From Okeania sp. SIO2C9 (GTDB taxonomy: Bacteria > Cyanobacteriota > Cyanobacteriia > Cyanobacteriales > Microcoleaceae), in the NCBI RefSeq assembly GCF_010672455.1, contig NZ_JAAHGO010000002.1:186001-250000 (forward strand): DNA of 64,000 bases. The letters run 5' to 3'. Position 1 is the stretch's first letter. Every line of letters starts with the position of its first letter. Position numbers and translations under genes: made by a program. The notes under the pieces were generated by a model. The model had not been told where the DNA came from. It ran no database searches and worked only from the letters and a program-made list of their open reading frames with translations. Of this stretch, positions 30,219 to 40,311 are shown in pieces.

Positions 30219-31085
30219 ATCGCTGCTAGATGACCAAGTAATTCACTCAAGAGATTATCAGCTATGAGCAGTAGAATTGCAGAATATAAATCAATTAACC
30301 TCTAAAAATATATCTAAACATCTAAACACCTAAACAATTTCTAAGTAGAACATGGTAAATTTTGGGCGCTATGTATCTATCAAATTGTAAATTAGCTCAA
30401 AAGTTTATATTCATTGCTTTTAGGGTTTTTTTGATTTAAAAATGCAACATCTTTTTTCTAGCCTGCTCTACTTAGCTCTGCTCTAAAAATTGAAATTTAG
30501 TTTTGTAAGCTGAATAAATATTAAGACACGACCGTCTCTCACTGCTAACTAGGGTTTGCGCTCAAAAGTCTTATGGGTGAGGGTAGGAGTCAGGAGACAG
30601 GAGACAGGAGACAGGAAAAGTAAGGAATGAGCAAGGAGGCTGGAGGAAGAATTATCCCAAGATTGTTATGCCTCGCGTCAACCCAAAATCCTAACTTTTT
30701 GAGCTTTAAGGAGCAAAAACCTTGTACTTTTTCAAGACCTAAAACGGCTAAAACCAATATCAGTCAATGCTTTAAAATTTAATCAGCAAAACCTAACTAA
30801 GCAAATAATTCCGTCGAGAGGTTACCAGCTATTAACAGTAAAATCCCTTAATATAATCGGTTAATCTCTCAAAATATATTATCTAATACTAAATACGGTT
30901 ATGAAAAGGTACTTGTTTTATGCTCAAATCCTAATGTATAGCAAAGAGTTCAACTTTTTGGAACATCCTTTACTAAAGTGGATTTGGTACAACACCGAAC
31001 AGCAAAATTCCCTAATATAATCAGTTAATCTCTAAAAATATATCTAACACCTAAACAATTACTAGCTCTAAAATTTGAAATTTCG
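30219..31085. repeat. Three worn copies of a block upstream of the PBP gene
   Basis: TTAATCTCTAAAAATATATC with flanking AGCAGTAAAATTCCCTAATAT-like sequence occurs near 30266-30345, 30833-30895 and 31000-31085. The second copy is interrupted by a MITE-1 element. No ORF is seen; a multiplied promoter region is possible. Confidence 0.65.
30551..30794. mobile_element. MITE-1 copy 5
   Basis: AGGGTTTGCGCTC ... AATCAGCAAAACCT, flanked by AACT on both sides, so the 4-bp duplication is not always AATT. Confidence 0.82.
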
Positions 31086-31104
31086 TCAAGGAAGTTAAAT
31101 AAAA

Positions 31105-33039
31105 GTGTCCACCAACGCCCTCCCACATAAGCAAACTACAAAATCTCAGTCTGAAATTTCACCAGTCTTCGGATTTGTTCAATCTGTCAGTAAAGTAACA
31201 GCAGGTACCGTACTAGGCATTACCATGCTAACTAGCTCATTAGTTGCTGGTGGACTGGTAGGTTTAGCAATCAGCTTTCGTAATCTTCCGGATGTTCGGG
31301 TGCTAAAAAATTACACACCTTCAGAAACAACTCATATATATGATGTCAAAGGTAGACCATTGGCAAGTCTCCACGATGAGGCCAACCGAGAAGTAATACC
31401 CCTAAACCAAATTTCTCCAGACTTAAAACGAGCAGTTCTAGCGATCGAGGATAGTAACTTCTACAATCACTACGGCATCTATCCTATCGGAATTATGCGT
31501 GCTTTTGTGGCCAACTTAGAGCGGGGTAGAACTGTTGAAGGTGGTTCTACCGTAACTATGCAGTTGGTGAAAAATTTATTTCTCTCCCCAACAGCCAAAC
31601 TAAGTAGGAAAGTGGCTGAAGCAGTTTTGGCAATTAGGATGGAACAAATTCTCGATAAAAACGAAATTTTAGAATTGTACCTTAACCAAATTTACTGGGG
31701 TCATAATCTCTATGGAGTTGAAACAGCAGCAAAAAGCTATTTTAATAAATCCTCTAAGGATTTAACTTTGGCTGAAGCTGCCTTGATGGCAGGTATGATT
31801 CCTGCCCCAGAAGAGTATAGTCCATTTATCAATTACCAAAAGTCCAAGCAACGTCAGGCCACTGTTTTAGCAAGACTGCGTGAACTTAATTGGATTACTG
31901 CTGAAGAGGAAGCTGAGGCTCTCAAGCAACCATTGTTAGTGGGTAAAGTTACCTCTTTTCGTCAGAGTGAACTTCCTTATATTACTGATGCAGTTGTTCA
32001 GGAGTTAACTGAGAGGTTTGGTAAAGATGCTGTTCTTAAGGGAGGAATGCGGATACAAACGACCATTGATATGAATTTCCAACGGATGGCTGAAAGAACT
32101 GTGACTGAATGGCATGAAATCTTATATTACCGTCGGGTTTATCGGAGTTGGGACAAAGGTCAAATGGCATTAGTGGCAGTTGACCCACGCACCCACTTTG
32201 TACGGGCAATGGTTGGTGGGGCAGATTTTAAGAGTAGTCAATATAATCGTGCTGTTCAAGCTCGCAGGCAACCAGGTTCTGCTTTTAAGCCTTTTGTTTA
32301 TTACACTGCTTTTGCTTCGGGTAGATATTCCCCATATTCGGTTGTGTCTGATACTCGAGTTAGTTATCCAGATGGTAATGGTTACTACACTCCTCGAAAT
32401 TATGGCGGTGGATATTCTGGCTCTGTTAGTATTCGTAAGGCTTTGGAGTCTTCTTTGAATATACCAGCGGTGAAAATTGGTCAATATATTGGACTTAATA
32501 AGGTAATTGAGGTTTGTCGGATTTTAGGGATTAAGAGTCCGATGGAACCTGTTATTTCTTTACCACTTGGTTCGGTTGATTTGACACCTCTGGAAATGGC
32601 GGGTGCTTATGCGACTTTTGCTAATAATGGTTGGCATTCTGATACGACTTTTATTGTACAGGTGACAGATACCAGTGGGAATGTCTTGTTGGATAATACT
32701 CCTAAACCTAAGTTGGTTTTAAATCAGTGGGCTGTAGCGTCACTTAATAGTGTATTGGTGGGAGTAATTGAACGAGGTACTGCTACTAGAGCTAAGATTG
32801 GTCGTCAGGCGGCTGGAAAAACTGGTACAACTTCTTCTGAACGAGATGTTTGGTTTGTAGGTTATACACCTCAGTTGGCAACGGCTGTTTGGGTGGGCAA
32901 TGATGATTATCGGCCTCTAAATTATGGTGCTACTGGTGGTACTACTGTTGCACCGATCTGGCGTGATTTTATGAACCAAGCCTTGAGAGGCCAGCGTCGT
33001 GAATATTTTCCCCCAGCATATAAATTTGAGAGGCCATAA
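31105..33039 (+). CDS. Class A penicillin-binding protein (transglycosylase/transpeptidase)
   Basis: A bifunctional peptidoglycan synthase of 644 residues. A cytoplasmic leader and one membrane helix (GTVLGITMLTSSLVAGGLVG) precede a GT51 transglycosylase domain with AIEDSNFYNHYGI (catalytic Glu), GGSTVTMQLVKNL and RKVAEAVLAIRME. The transpeptidase domain has the Ser motif QPGSAFKPF, SSLNIP (SxN) and AGKTGTTS (KTG). The start is GTG at 31105, with AAGGAAG about ten bases upstream. It resembles cyanobacterial PBP1A-type enzymes. The preceding 0.9 kb is repeat-rich. Confidence 0.95.
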   Translation: MSTNALPHKQTTKSQSEISPVFGFVQSVSKVTAGTVLGITMLTSSLVAGGLVGLAISFRNLPDVRVLKNYTPSETTHIYDVKGRPLASLHDEANREVIPLNQISPDLKRAVLAIEDSNFYNHYGIYPIGIMRAFVANLERGRTVEGGSTVTMQLVKNLFLSPTAKLSRKVAEAVLAIRMEQILDKNEILELYLNQIYWGHNLYGVETAAKSYFNKSSKDLTLAEAALMAGMIPAPEEYSPFINYQKSKQRQATVLARLRELNWITAEEEAEALKQPLLVGKVTSFRQSELPYITDAVVQELTERFGKDAVLKGGMRIQTTIDMNFQRMAERTVTEWHEILYYRRVYRSWDKGQMALVAVDPRTHFVRAMVGGADFKSSQYNRAVQARRQPGSAFKPFVYYTAFASGRYSPYSVVSDTRVSYPDGNGYYTPRNYGGGYSGSVSIRKALESSLNIPAVKIGQYIGLNKVIEVCRILGIKSPMEPVISLPLGSVDLTPLEMAGAYATFANNGWHSDTTFIVQVTDTSGNVLLDNTPKPKLVLNQWAVASLNSVLVGVIERGTATRAKIGRQAAGKTGTTSSERDVWFVGYTPQLATAVWVGNDDYRPLNYGATGGTTVAPIWRDFMNQALRGQRREYFPPAYKFERP

Positions 33040-34340
33040 ATTACTGTATAATAAGATTAAGAAGGAAGAGCGAATTTGAAAGTTGGGAACCCCCTCAATT
33101 GATTTATTGTTTATGGGGATTCATCAATAGACATCCTCCCGATGTTGCCCTTGAGCGACAATGTATGATTCCTAACCATCAATGATTAGAGGTTTCTGCT
33201 TCCTCTTGCCTCCTCCGGAGGATCTGCGCTAACATAGCACTTGCCTCCGAGGTCTAGCCTCTTTTTGGTCTTAAGGTGGCTCCACAGTACGTCGCCAACC
33301 CGACGGCTCCCCTAGACACTAATAGCCTATAAGCCTTAGGTTAACAACTATAGCACACAATCTGTGAAAACCGCAACATTGATTGGTTTTTCCATCCTTC
33401 TGCTCCCCTTCGGAAGAGCGCAGGTCTTCAACCAACGTTGAGATAAATAAATAAAAGAACACTATTAAGTTTGTATCTCTACTAAGATAGGTTCTATTTT
33501 GAATTTTCTGAATTTTCCTGATTTGAATCAAGGCTTAAATAGCATTTTTTTGTTGCTATAGCAGAAGGAAGAAGCAAGAAAGAAAAATCTGGAGTTGTCT
33601 GAGTTTTAAGCTTTTGATATGTAAAATACCAGGGCTGTTTCATTCTAAACTGTGCCATTTTATGTATTGACTAAACCACGTGATTGACAGCTTTAGGAAA
33701 TTGATCTTTCGCTGTCTGAAAATCAATAAATTAATTGTCAAAATCTAGAATGAAATGACCATGGTAAAATACAGTAATGGAGAATGCTATAAATAAAAAT
33801 AAATTAAAAATCAAGTAGTACAACAATAAATTCTAAATTATTCTTGTTTTCTAGATAGTGCGAATTTCTTGGAATAACTATTACTATATAAGGCTTTCAG
33901 CGGTCTAAAGGTTAAAAACTGTTTATTCATAGTTGTAGGTACTGTAAGCCTTTTCCAGTAATACTTTCAGCCTTGAAAGTAAATCTTTTTTTTTGCAGAA
34001 CTTTGTACTATCCAGTTGTTTTGATATTTTTGATAATTTGAAAAAAATGTATCTACTAAATACCTCAAAAGAGCAAAATGCAAGATAATTAGTTTTTATT
34101 AATTCCTAGAATCAAAGGTTTGGGTTAAAGAAAATAACTTTATTAATGGGTAATATTGGTAAGTATAATTATAGATTGAAATTGAGTTAATGATGGGTTC
34201 AAATCATACCGTCATTTGGAAAAGCAAAAAAAACTGCTTATTTCTAAATTTCTATAATTTCTATAACTTCAAAAATTTTCCCAAAAAACTGTTTGAAATA
34301 ATGTGCTTAATATATTAAATCGTTATTTATCTTGATTCAA
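33040..34340. other. 1.3-kb intergenic region
   Basis: 33130-33430 is GC-richer than its surroundings, with inverted strings such as TCCTCCGGAGGA. It may be the tail of a lost IS, but no protein match is convincing. 33628-33765 is MITE-9. AAGGCTT/AAGCCTT arms face each other at 33891 and 33949. Confidence 0.5.
33628..33765. mobile_element. MITE-9 copy 2
   Basis: 138 bp with ends ACCAGGGCTGTTTCATTCTA and TAGAATGAAATGACCATGGT (imperfect 20-bp inverted repeats), flanked by AAAAT on both sides. Confidence 0.78.
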
Positions 34341-34664
34341 TTAGGACTGTTTTTCTAATTCTGACTTCATTCTTTCTAAAGTTGTGTGCATTTGATCGAA
34401 CATTTGTTGAGGACTAATGCCAAATTGATTTAACTGAGTTTTAAGTTGTTCCATAGTCATTTGAGCCATAAAATCTTCTGATAATTCAAAACGCTTCATA
34501 AAAATGCGGTAGCGCTCCATAATAGATTCCATCTTTTCAATATAAATTTTTTTACCTTCTCGATCGAATTTACCATAATCACTTCCTACTTTAATTAAGG
34601 ATTGATAATCCTCAAATAATTGTTTAGCTTCCTGTTGAACTACTTCTGAATCAAAAAATCCCAT
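34341..34664 (-). CDS. DUF1825 family protein
   Basis: A 107-residue cyanobacteria-specific conserved protein of unknown function. The family signature is plain: MGFFDSEVVQQEAKQLFEDY, GKFDREGKKIYIE, RYRIFMKRFELSEDFMAQMT and QFGISPQQMFDQM. It is predicted soluble and helical. AAGGAAAG before the ATG supports the start. It is a single gene between long spacers. Confidence 0.94.
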   Translation of the reverse strand: MGFFDSEVVQQEAKQLFEDYQSLIKVGSDYGKFDREGKKIYIEKMESIMERYRIFMKRFELSEDFMAQMTMEQLKTQLNQFGISPQQMFDQMHTTLERMKSELEKQS

Positions 34665-35014
34665 AGCTTTCCTTATTTAAAATCTAAAATTATATTAACT
34701 AAATTTTTAAGTTTAGAAATACCCTAATTTAACAATTGTGATATTAACATGACACTTGTTTGTTAGGTAAATCCATTACTTATAGTACTATAACATTAAT
34801 TTTGTCTCGACCATTGAAAAAAAATGGTGTGGAAATACCCCTATCTTGGTTCGTCAACCCGAAATTTTATTGATCGCATTTATATAGAGTTTACATTTAA
34901 GTTGTCAAAATCCTTTTGAGAAAAAGTAAATAGGCAACAGATAATAGAGAATTAAGTATAGAAATATTTTTTGTGGTGGAAAAAATAGCTTTATTCATAG
35001 ATATTTCATTAAAT

Positions 35015-35255
35015 AGGGTTTGCTGATTAAATATCAAAGCATTAACTGATATTGGTTTGAATAATTTTAGGTACTGAAAAAGTACCAGCTTTTCAGTTGA
35101 TGGAGCGGAAAAAGTGAGGATGCGTGGGGTAATGATGAGAGAAAAACTAAGGGGCAATGATGAATGACTACCTCTTCTACAACTCCCCTAAATCCTAACT
35201 CTTAACTACTGCTTACTTCCTACCCTAACAAAAAGACTTTATGAGCGCAAACCCT
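35015..35255. mobile_element. MITE-1 copy 6, reverse orientation
   Basis: AGGGTTTGCTGATTAA ... GAGCGCAAACCCT, 241 bp, with flanks AAAT and AATT. A minus-strand frame over it (34897-35157) is not a gene. Confidence 0.8.
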
Positions 35256-35281
35256 AATTATTAATTATTAATTATTAATTA

Positions 35282-35752
35282 TTAATTATTAATTGTTGAA
35301 GTAGCTTCTCTTTCTAACAAAAGAGTTACCGGACCGTCATTATCAATTTCAACTTCCATCATTGCTCCAAATATACCAGTTTCTACTTTTAAGCAACTCA
35401 ATTTTAATCCCTCTACAAATAGCTGGTAAAGTTGTTTAGCAACTTCAGGAGATGCTGCATTATCAAAAGATGGACGACGACCTTTGCGACAGTCTCCATA
35501 AAGAGTAAATTGACTAATTATTAACAATTCACCATTAATCTCTTTTACTGATTTTTCCCAACGGTTATTATTACTATCTGGGTCAGGAAATAAACGAAGG
35601 TCTAAACATTTACGCACCATCCAATCTATTTCTACTTCTGTATCAGTAGTCGCAATACCTACAAGTAAATTTAATCCTTTGCCAATTTTACCGACAATTT
35701 CTCCATTTACTTTGACTTGAGAAAATTTCACTCTTTGGATAATAACTCGCAT
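35282..35752 (-). CDS. dtd: D-aminoacyl-tRNA deacylase
   Basis: Hydrolyses D-amino acids wrongly attached to tRNA; 156 residues. The starting [18 protein letters not shown], the motif [17 protein letters not shown] and the C-terminal [10 protein letters not shown] (Gly-Pro motif that excludes L-amino acids) identify it. The ATG at 35752 is used; the longer frame to 35800 adds unrelated residues. The last codons (TINN-stop) are supplied by a (TTAATTA) heptamer run, so the stop codon sits in repeat DNA. Confidence 0.95.
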   Translation of the reverse strand: MRVIIQRVKFSQVKVNGEIVGKIGKGLNLLVGIATTDTEVEIDWMVRKCLDLRLFPDPDSNNNRWEKSVKEINGELLIISQFTLYGDCRKGRRPSFDNAASPEVAKQLYQLFVEGLKLSCLKVETGIFGAMMEVEIDNDGPVTLLLEREATSTINN

Positions 35753-35879
35753 AACAAAAAAGTTAAAAGTTAAAAATATTTTTTTCTTTTGACCAAGCAT
35801 AAACTAGGGAAAAATAATCAATATAAATTAGTATAAGTTCCTATGCCAAATTAATTACATATTTTGTGTCTAAATGTTC

Positions 35880-36005
35880 GAGCACTTTTTTGAGATCTTG
35901 AAGTAAGCTTTTCCAGTTGTTTTTCTGCTGACTTTAAAGATTTTCATTAATTCCTTAATAGGAAATCCTTGACCACTCAATATTATACATTTAACTTCCT
36001 CTCTA
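35880..36005 (-). pseudogene. IS630-like transposase N-terminal fragment
   Basis: Minus-strand blocks CPQVREEVKCIILSGQG, FPIKELMKIFKVSRKTTG and a frame-shifted LLQDLKKVLEHLD resemble the HTH start of IS630-type transposases (usual pattern IKELMxIFxVSRKTIYNW). Only this piece is left, with no DDE part. Confidence 0.45.
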
Positions 36006-36546
36006 ACTTGAGGACAATTACTTACTATGGTGACACCAATTCATTTTAAGAACTTCACAAATAGTTTCGCTCCTTTAAATGCCAATATTTAGTGCATTTT
36101 TACAGAGAAATGGTATTAATTAATATTCAATGGAAAAGAGTCGGGAGTAAAGAATACTCACTGTTGTCTACTCCTTTCACTTCCCTTGTTTAATAGACCA
36201 CAACTTACCTGGGTTGCCTCAATTCTGATGGGGGTGAATCTTAAGTCATAAATTTTCCGATTTATAATTCTCTTTTTTAAGCAGAATCAATGCATAGAAC
36301 TTCCCAGAAAAATAACAGAGAAGATAGTTTTTACTTGTAGTAATTTATTTCAGGTAAAATTTATTAGTTTATTTCCTCATTTATAGTATTTAACCATGAC
36401 TTTTAACCTCCCTCTAATCATTTTTATAAGTAGAAAAAATGCAATGTAAAGCAGTTTCCTTCAAACAAAAGAAGAAAGAAGATATTTTTGTTTGTAGGAG
36501 ACTTAAAGAATTCCAAGCTATTACCTTCTTCCTTCTGCCTAACTTT

Positions 36547-37644
36547 TTAAGCAAAAATACAGTCTTCTAATTGCGATCGCAACTTATCGTGGTCTAAATT
36601 TTGACCAATCAAAACTAACTGATTTTTAGGAGTACCTTTCCACTCATCATCATTAATAGTAAACCGCTTACCACTCAAATGAAAAATATGTCGTAGAGGA
36701 CTTTCTTCAAACCACAAAATTCCCTTTGCTCGGAAAATATTTGCAGGCAATTTATTATCCAAAAAATATTGGAATTTTTTAAGAGAAAGAGGCTTATCAC
36801 TTTGAAAAGAAATAGAAGTAAAACCATCATTTTCTAAGTGGTTGGAATGATGATGATGTTCATGGTCATGGTCATGGTCGTGATGATGATGTTCATGGTC
36901 ATGGTCATGGTCGTGATGATGATGTTCATGGTCATGGTCATGGCCGTGGTCGTGGCTATGAGCTTCTTCTTTTATTTCAAAATACTTCTCCGACTCAAAC
37001 AAACCCACACTGAGAATCAACGGCAAAGCTACTTGTGATTGGCTAGTTCTCATAATTCTCGCATCTTTTTTAACATCTCTAATCTTCACTTCTAATAATT
37101 CTAAATTTTTCTCCTCAACTAAGTCAGTTTTATTTAACAAAATAATATCACCATAAGCTATTTGACTATGTGCTGCCTGACTATTAAACAAATCAAGACT
37201 GTAGTTAGCAGCATCGACCAAAGTAATAATTGAATCTAGGCGAGTCATATCTCGTAATTCAGTACCTAAAAAAGTTAAAGCTACTGGTAATGGGTCAGCT
37301 ACACCAGTCGTTTCTACTACCATATAATCAATTTTGTCTGGTCTTTCTAAAATTTTATAAACAGCATTAACTAAATCTTCATTAATAGTGCAGCAAACAC
37401 AACCATTAGTAAGTTCGACCATTGTGTCATCTCCATCGGTAGAAACAATTAATTCATTATCAATACCAATTTCTCCAAATTCATTTACTAAAACGGCAGT
37501 TTTTACACCCTGTTGATTTTGTAATATATGGTTCAGTAAAGTAGTTTTACCACTACCAAGAAAACCTGTAATTATTGTCACTGGTAAACCATATTTTGGC
37601 ATATCCATATTTGAGGTATCTAATTGAGTTGTTGTTGATTGCAT
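36547..37644 (-). CDS. CobW/COG0523 metal-chaperone GTPase with His-rich loop
   Basis: A G3E-family GTPase, 365 residues, of the COG0523 group that handles Zn, Co or Ni. Walker A is TGFLGSGKTTLLNHIL, followed by VNEFGEIGID, the metal-binding NGCVCC motif, VVETTGVADP and NKTD for guanine. Between the GTPase and C-terminal CobW domains lies a loop of three identical 11-residue His/Asp blocks (HDHDHEHHHHD), coded by three 33-bp repeats at about 36850-36950. AGGA five bases before the ATG supports the start. The metal is not determinable from sequence. It is a single gene, with no visible Zur-like box. Confidence 0.92.
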   Translation of the reverse strand: MQSTTTQLDTSNMDMPKYGLPVTIITGFLGSGKTTLLNHILQNQQGVKTAVLVNEFGEIGIDNELIVSTDGDDTMVELTNGCVCCTINEDLVNAVYKILERPDKIDYMVVETTGVADPLPVALTFLGTELRDMTRLDSIITLVDAANYSLDLFNSQAAHSQIAYGDIILLNKTDLVEEKNLELLEVKIRDVKKDARIMRTSQSQVALPLILSVGLFESEKYFEIKEEAHSHDHGHDHDHEHHHHDHDHDHEHHHHDHDHDHEHHHHSNHLENDGFTSISFQSDKPLSLKKFQYFLDNKLPANIFRAKGILWFEESPLRHIFHLSGKRFTINDDEWKGTPKNQLVLIGQNLDHDKLRSQLEDCIFA

Positions 37645-37739
37645 AATTGTCCTGTTAAATTACTTTAATGTTTATTTTTGAGCAGAAGTACAATTATTAT
37701 AGTATCAATTTTCATGCTCTAAAATTGAGGGTATCTTTA

Positions 37740-38630
37740 ACGAAGTTAGAAGTCAGAAGTTAACCCACCCCTCGCCCCTCCCCCTCCCAGGAGGGGAAGT
37801 AGGGGATTTGAGCAACTCTCCAAAAACCCGATCGCCTTAAAAGGCGGGGTTGCGCGACCCAATCCTGTTTGATAATAAAAAATTAAATATAAAGTTATCA
37901 GCTTAACAAGTGCAACTTGATTAGACATCTCCAATAATAAAAAATCAAATTAATTCTCGTACATAAATCATTAATTCTTTCCGCCTACTCTCTACTCCCT
38001 GCTCCCTATTTTCTAGAGATGTCTATTAATTATGAGTTTCTATGATTGAAGATTTATCTACTGGTAAAAATCATCATTCTGTGAAGCACCAAAAAACCCT
38101 GGATGGAAGGCAATAGGATTCCCACAATCAAAAAAAATGTGGTAGTATTATGTTATTGGGGTGAATTCGCCTATACGCATGACTTTTTATTCAACTCCAA
38201 AAAGTTGTCTAGGGAAGAAGTATTGAGAAATAGGAGCTTAGTTTTAGACTTAGTTGCACAGAAAGCTAGCGGGTAAACTGAAGATTTATCTACTGGTAAA
38301 AATCATCATTCTGTGAAGCACCAGAAAAACCCTGGATGGAAGGCAATAGGATTCCCACAATCAAAAAAAATGTGGTACTATTATGTTATTTGGATGAGTT
38401 CGCCCATATGCATGACTTTTTATTCAACTCCAAAAAGTTGTCTAGGGAAGAAGTACTGAAAAATAGGAGTTTGGTTGTTGAAAATTTATACTGAATAAAA
38501 GTGATTATTCACCCCCTTTGTTAAAAACATTCCCTCCCTAACTCCCTAACTCCCTAACTCCCTAACTCCCTAACTCCCTAACTCCCTAACTCCCTAACTC
38601 CCCTACTCCCTACTGCCTACTCCCTCTTTT
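37740..38630. repeat. Spacer with a 232-bp direct repeat and an octamer run
   Basis: GAAGATTTATCTACTGG starts near-identical blocks at 38048 and 38280 (232-bp period). A related piece (GCATGACTTTTTATTCAAC) lies at 26390. 38537-38598 is (TCCCTAAC)n, eight or more units, ending just before the glycosyltransferase stop. Confidence 0.8.
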
Positions 38631-39851
38631 CTAAAGAATAATTGGCTCAAAAGTCGGTCTACCAAATTTTACAGACGGTATAAGCACATCTAATAATCGA
38701 TCCACAACTTGCTTCCAAGTAAAATGCTGAAGAACCCATTTAGGTCCAGTTTGACGAGCTTGTTCTAAAAATAAAGGTTTTTCAATAACTGTTTGCATTA
38801 ATTCAATCAAATGCTCTTGTTCTGGTACTACACACCAGAGGGTATCTCCATCCCTTGTATAATTATTTTGGAGTTTGCTATCAATTTTTAAAGCAAAGTC
38901 CGAGTTAGTAAAATCATCTGTTGGGCCACCTTTTGTACATATTACAGGCAAACCACAAGCTGTTGCTTCCAATACTGGCAAATTAAAACCTTCAGCTAAA
39001 TAGGGAGAAACATAAGCATCAGCAACTTGATAAAGTTGAGCTAGTTGAAAAAATGAAAGAGTTTCGCCAACATAGATAATTCTAGACTTCACTTTTTCCA
39101 TCTGTGTATTAGTGAGTGCAAGTTTGCTAGCTTTGAGAATAGAATCTTGAGAAGGAAAAATAGCATCCCTACCTTTAAGGATGAGTTTGGTATCTGGATA
39201 GCGCTCAACAATGGTGGCAAATGCTTTGAGTAAGCGTCCCACTCCTTGACTACTATTGCACATCACCCCAATATTGAGAAACACAAAATAGTTATTAATG
39301 CCCAACTTTTGGCGTAGGATAGTTCTCTGAGAAGTTGGTAAAGGATGATAAATATTAGGGTTGACACCAAGAGGGACAACAGCAACACGACTTTCTTGAG
39401 CACCACTGCGAATAAACCCATCTTTTGACCAGTGGGAGGGGGTAATAATAATTGCATCTCCTTGAGCATGAGCTTCTGAAAAAGATTTTACACCCATTCC
39501 GTTAACAATAGATTTGCTCACAATACCCCATTCAGTGCAGGCAAAAACTGCTGTTCGTTTACTCGTGGAGAAATTGAGATTAAAGGGAGCATATATCCGT
39601 AGTGTGGCATCAGCAGTTTTTTGAGGAGATGGTTTGGGGATGTTGCGTAATGCTATTTCTGCATCAGGAGGAAATAAACCTCTGACGGGTTGCCAACTTT
39701 TACTAATGTAAGGCATATCCTGATGATAAATTTGTAGATGCTTTCGGTTAAGCATTTCTAGTAGTTGAAATTGATTTGCGATCGCATAAGAATGGGGTAA
39801 AAAACGCCAACCTTCGATAATAATACGCAATTGGTTAATACTCCTAGACAT
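38631..39851 (-). CDS. Glycosyltransferase, GT-B fold (GT4-like)
   Basis: A 406-residue retaining-type glycosyltransferase. The C-terminal half has the nucleotide-sugar binding region with VFLNIGVMCNSSQGVGRLLKA, then RIIYVGETLSFFQLAQLYQ and the E-x7-E motif EGFNLPVLEATACGLPVI. The N-terminal acceptor domain begins INQLRIIIEGWRFLPHSYA, seen in cyanobacterial enzymes annotated as group 1 glycosyltransferases. Donor and acceptor are unknown, and no polysaccharide cluster adjoins it. The C-terminus ends beside an octamer repeat. Confidence 0.88.
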   Translation of the reverse strand: MSRSINQLRIIIEGWRFLPHSYAIANQFQLLEMLNRKHLQIYHQDMPYISKSWQPVRGLFPPDAEIALRNIPKPSPQKTADATLRIYAPFNLNFSTSKRTAVFACTEWGIVSKSIVNGMGVKSFSEAHAQGDAIIITPSHWSKDGFIRSGAQESRVAVVPLGVNPNIYHPLPTSQRTILRQKLGINNYFVFLNIGVMCNSSQGVGRLLKAFATIVERYPDTKLILKGRDAIFPSQDSILKASKLALTNTQMEKVKSRIIYVGETLSFFQLAQLYQVADAYVSPYLAEGFNLPVLEATACGLPVICTKGGPTDDFTNSDFALKIDSKLQNNYTRDGDTLWCVVPEQEHLIELMQTVIEKPLFLEQARQTGPKWVLQHFTWKQVVDRLLDVLIPSVKFGRPTFEPIIL

Positions 39852-40311
39852 TTTAATTTTTAGTAGTCATAGTTGAGATTTTTACAGCATTGTGTCTCTC
39901 TCAATACAAAAAAAAGTGATATAATCGTAATTATACTGTTATGAAAAGTTTTGATAAAGAATTACTCTTACTTTAATAAAAATGTTAACATAATTAATAA
40001 TACAATAAGAAAAATATTTGAGTTATTAATTGTTTTATGAGTATGAGTAGTAGATGAGAAAATTATATCGGCCAGGTGAAAGTAGTAATAAATCATCTGA
40101 TATTTACTTTGATTTTGTTATAAATAAATCTAGTTTTTTTTGTAGAAAAAGTATTTATTCTAGAAAAAAATACATATTTTTGATAAAAATGGCACAGTTT
40201 AATCTTGATTTATGTTCCTTGTTTTATATTGGTAATACCCATAAGTTTTTGTCCTGAATCAAGTCGAAAACTGCTGTAGTTAAAACTAATAAAAAAATGA
40301 AAGGAGCTTCC

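Noticed and set aside
33319-33531. 70-residue minus-strand frame as a TnpB tail
   Set aside because: The GC-richer DNA is suggestive, but no conserved TnpB motif is present.
36838-37038. Met/Val-rich plus-strand frame
   Set aside because: Antisense of the His-rich loop of the COG0523 GTPase.
40054-40257. 67-residue plus-strand frame before the kinase cluster
   Set aside because: AT-driven composition, no ribosome site, no recognisable motif.
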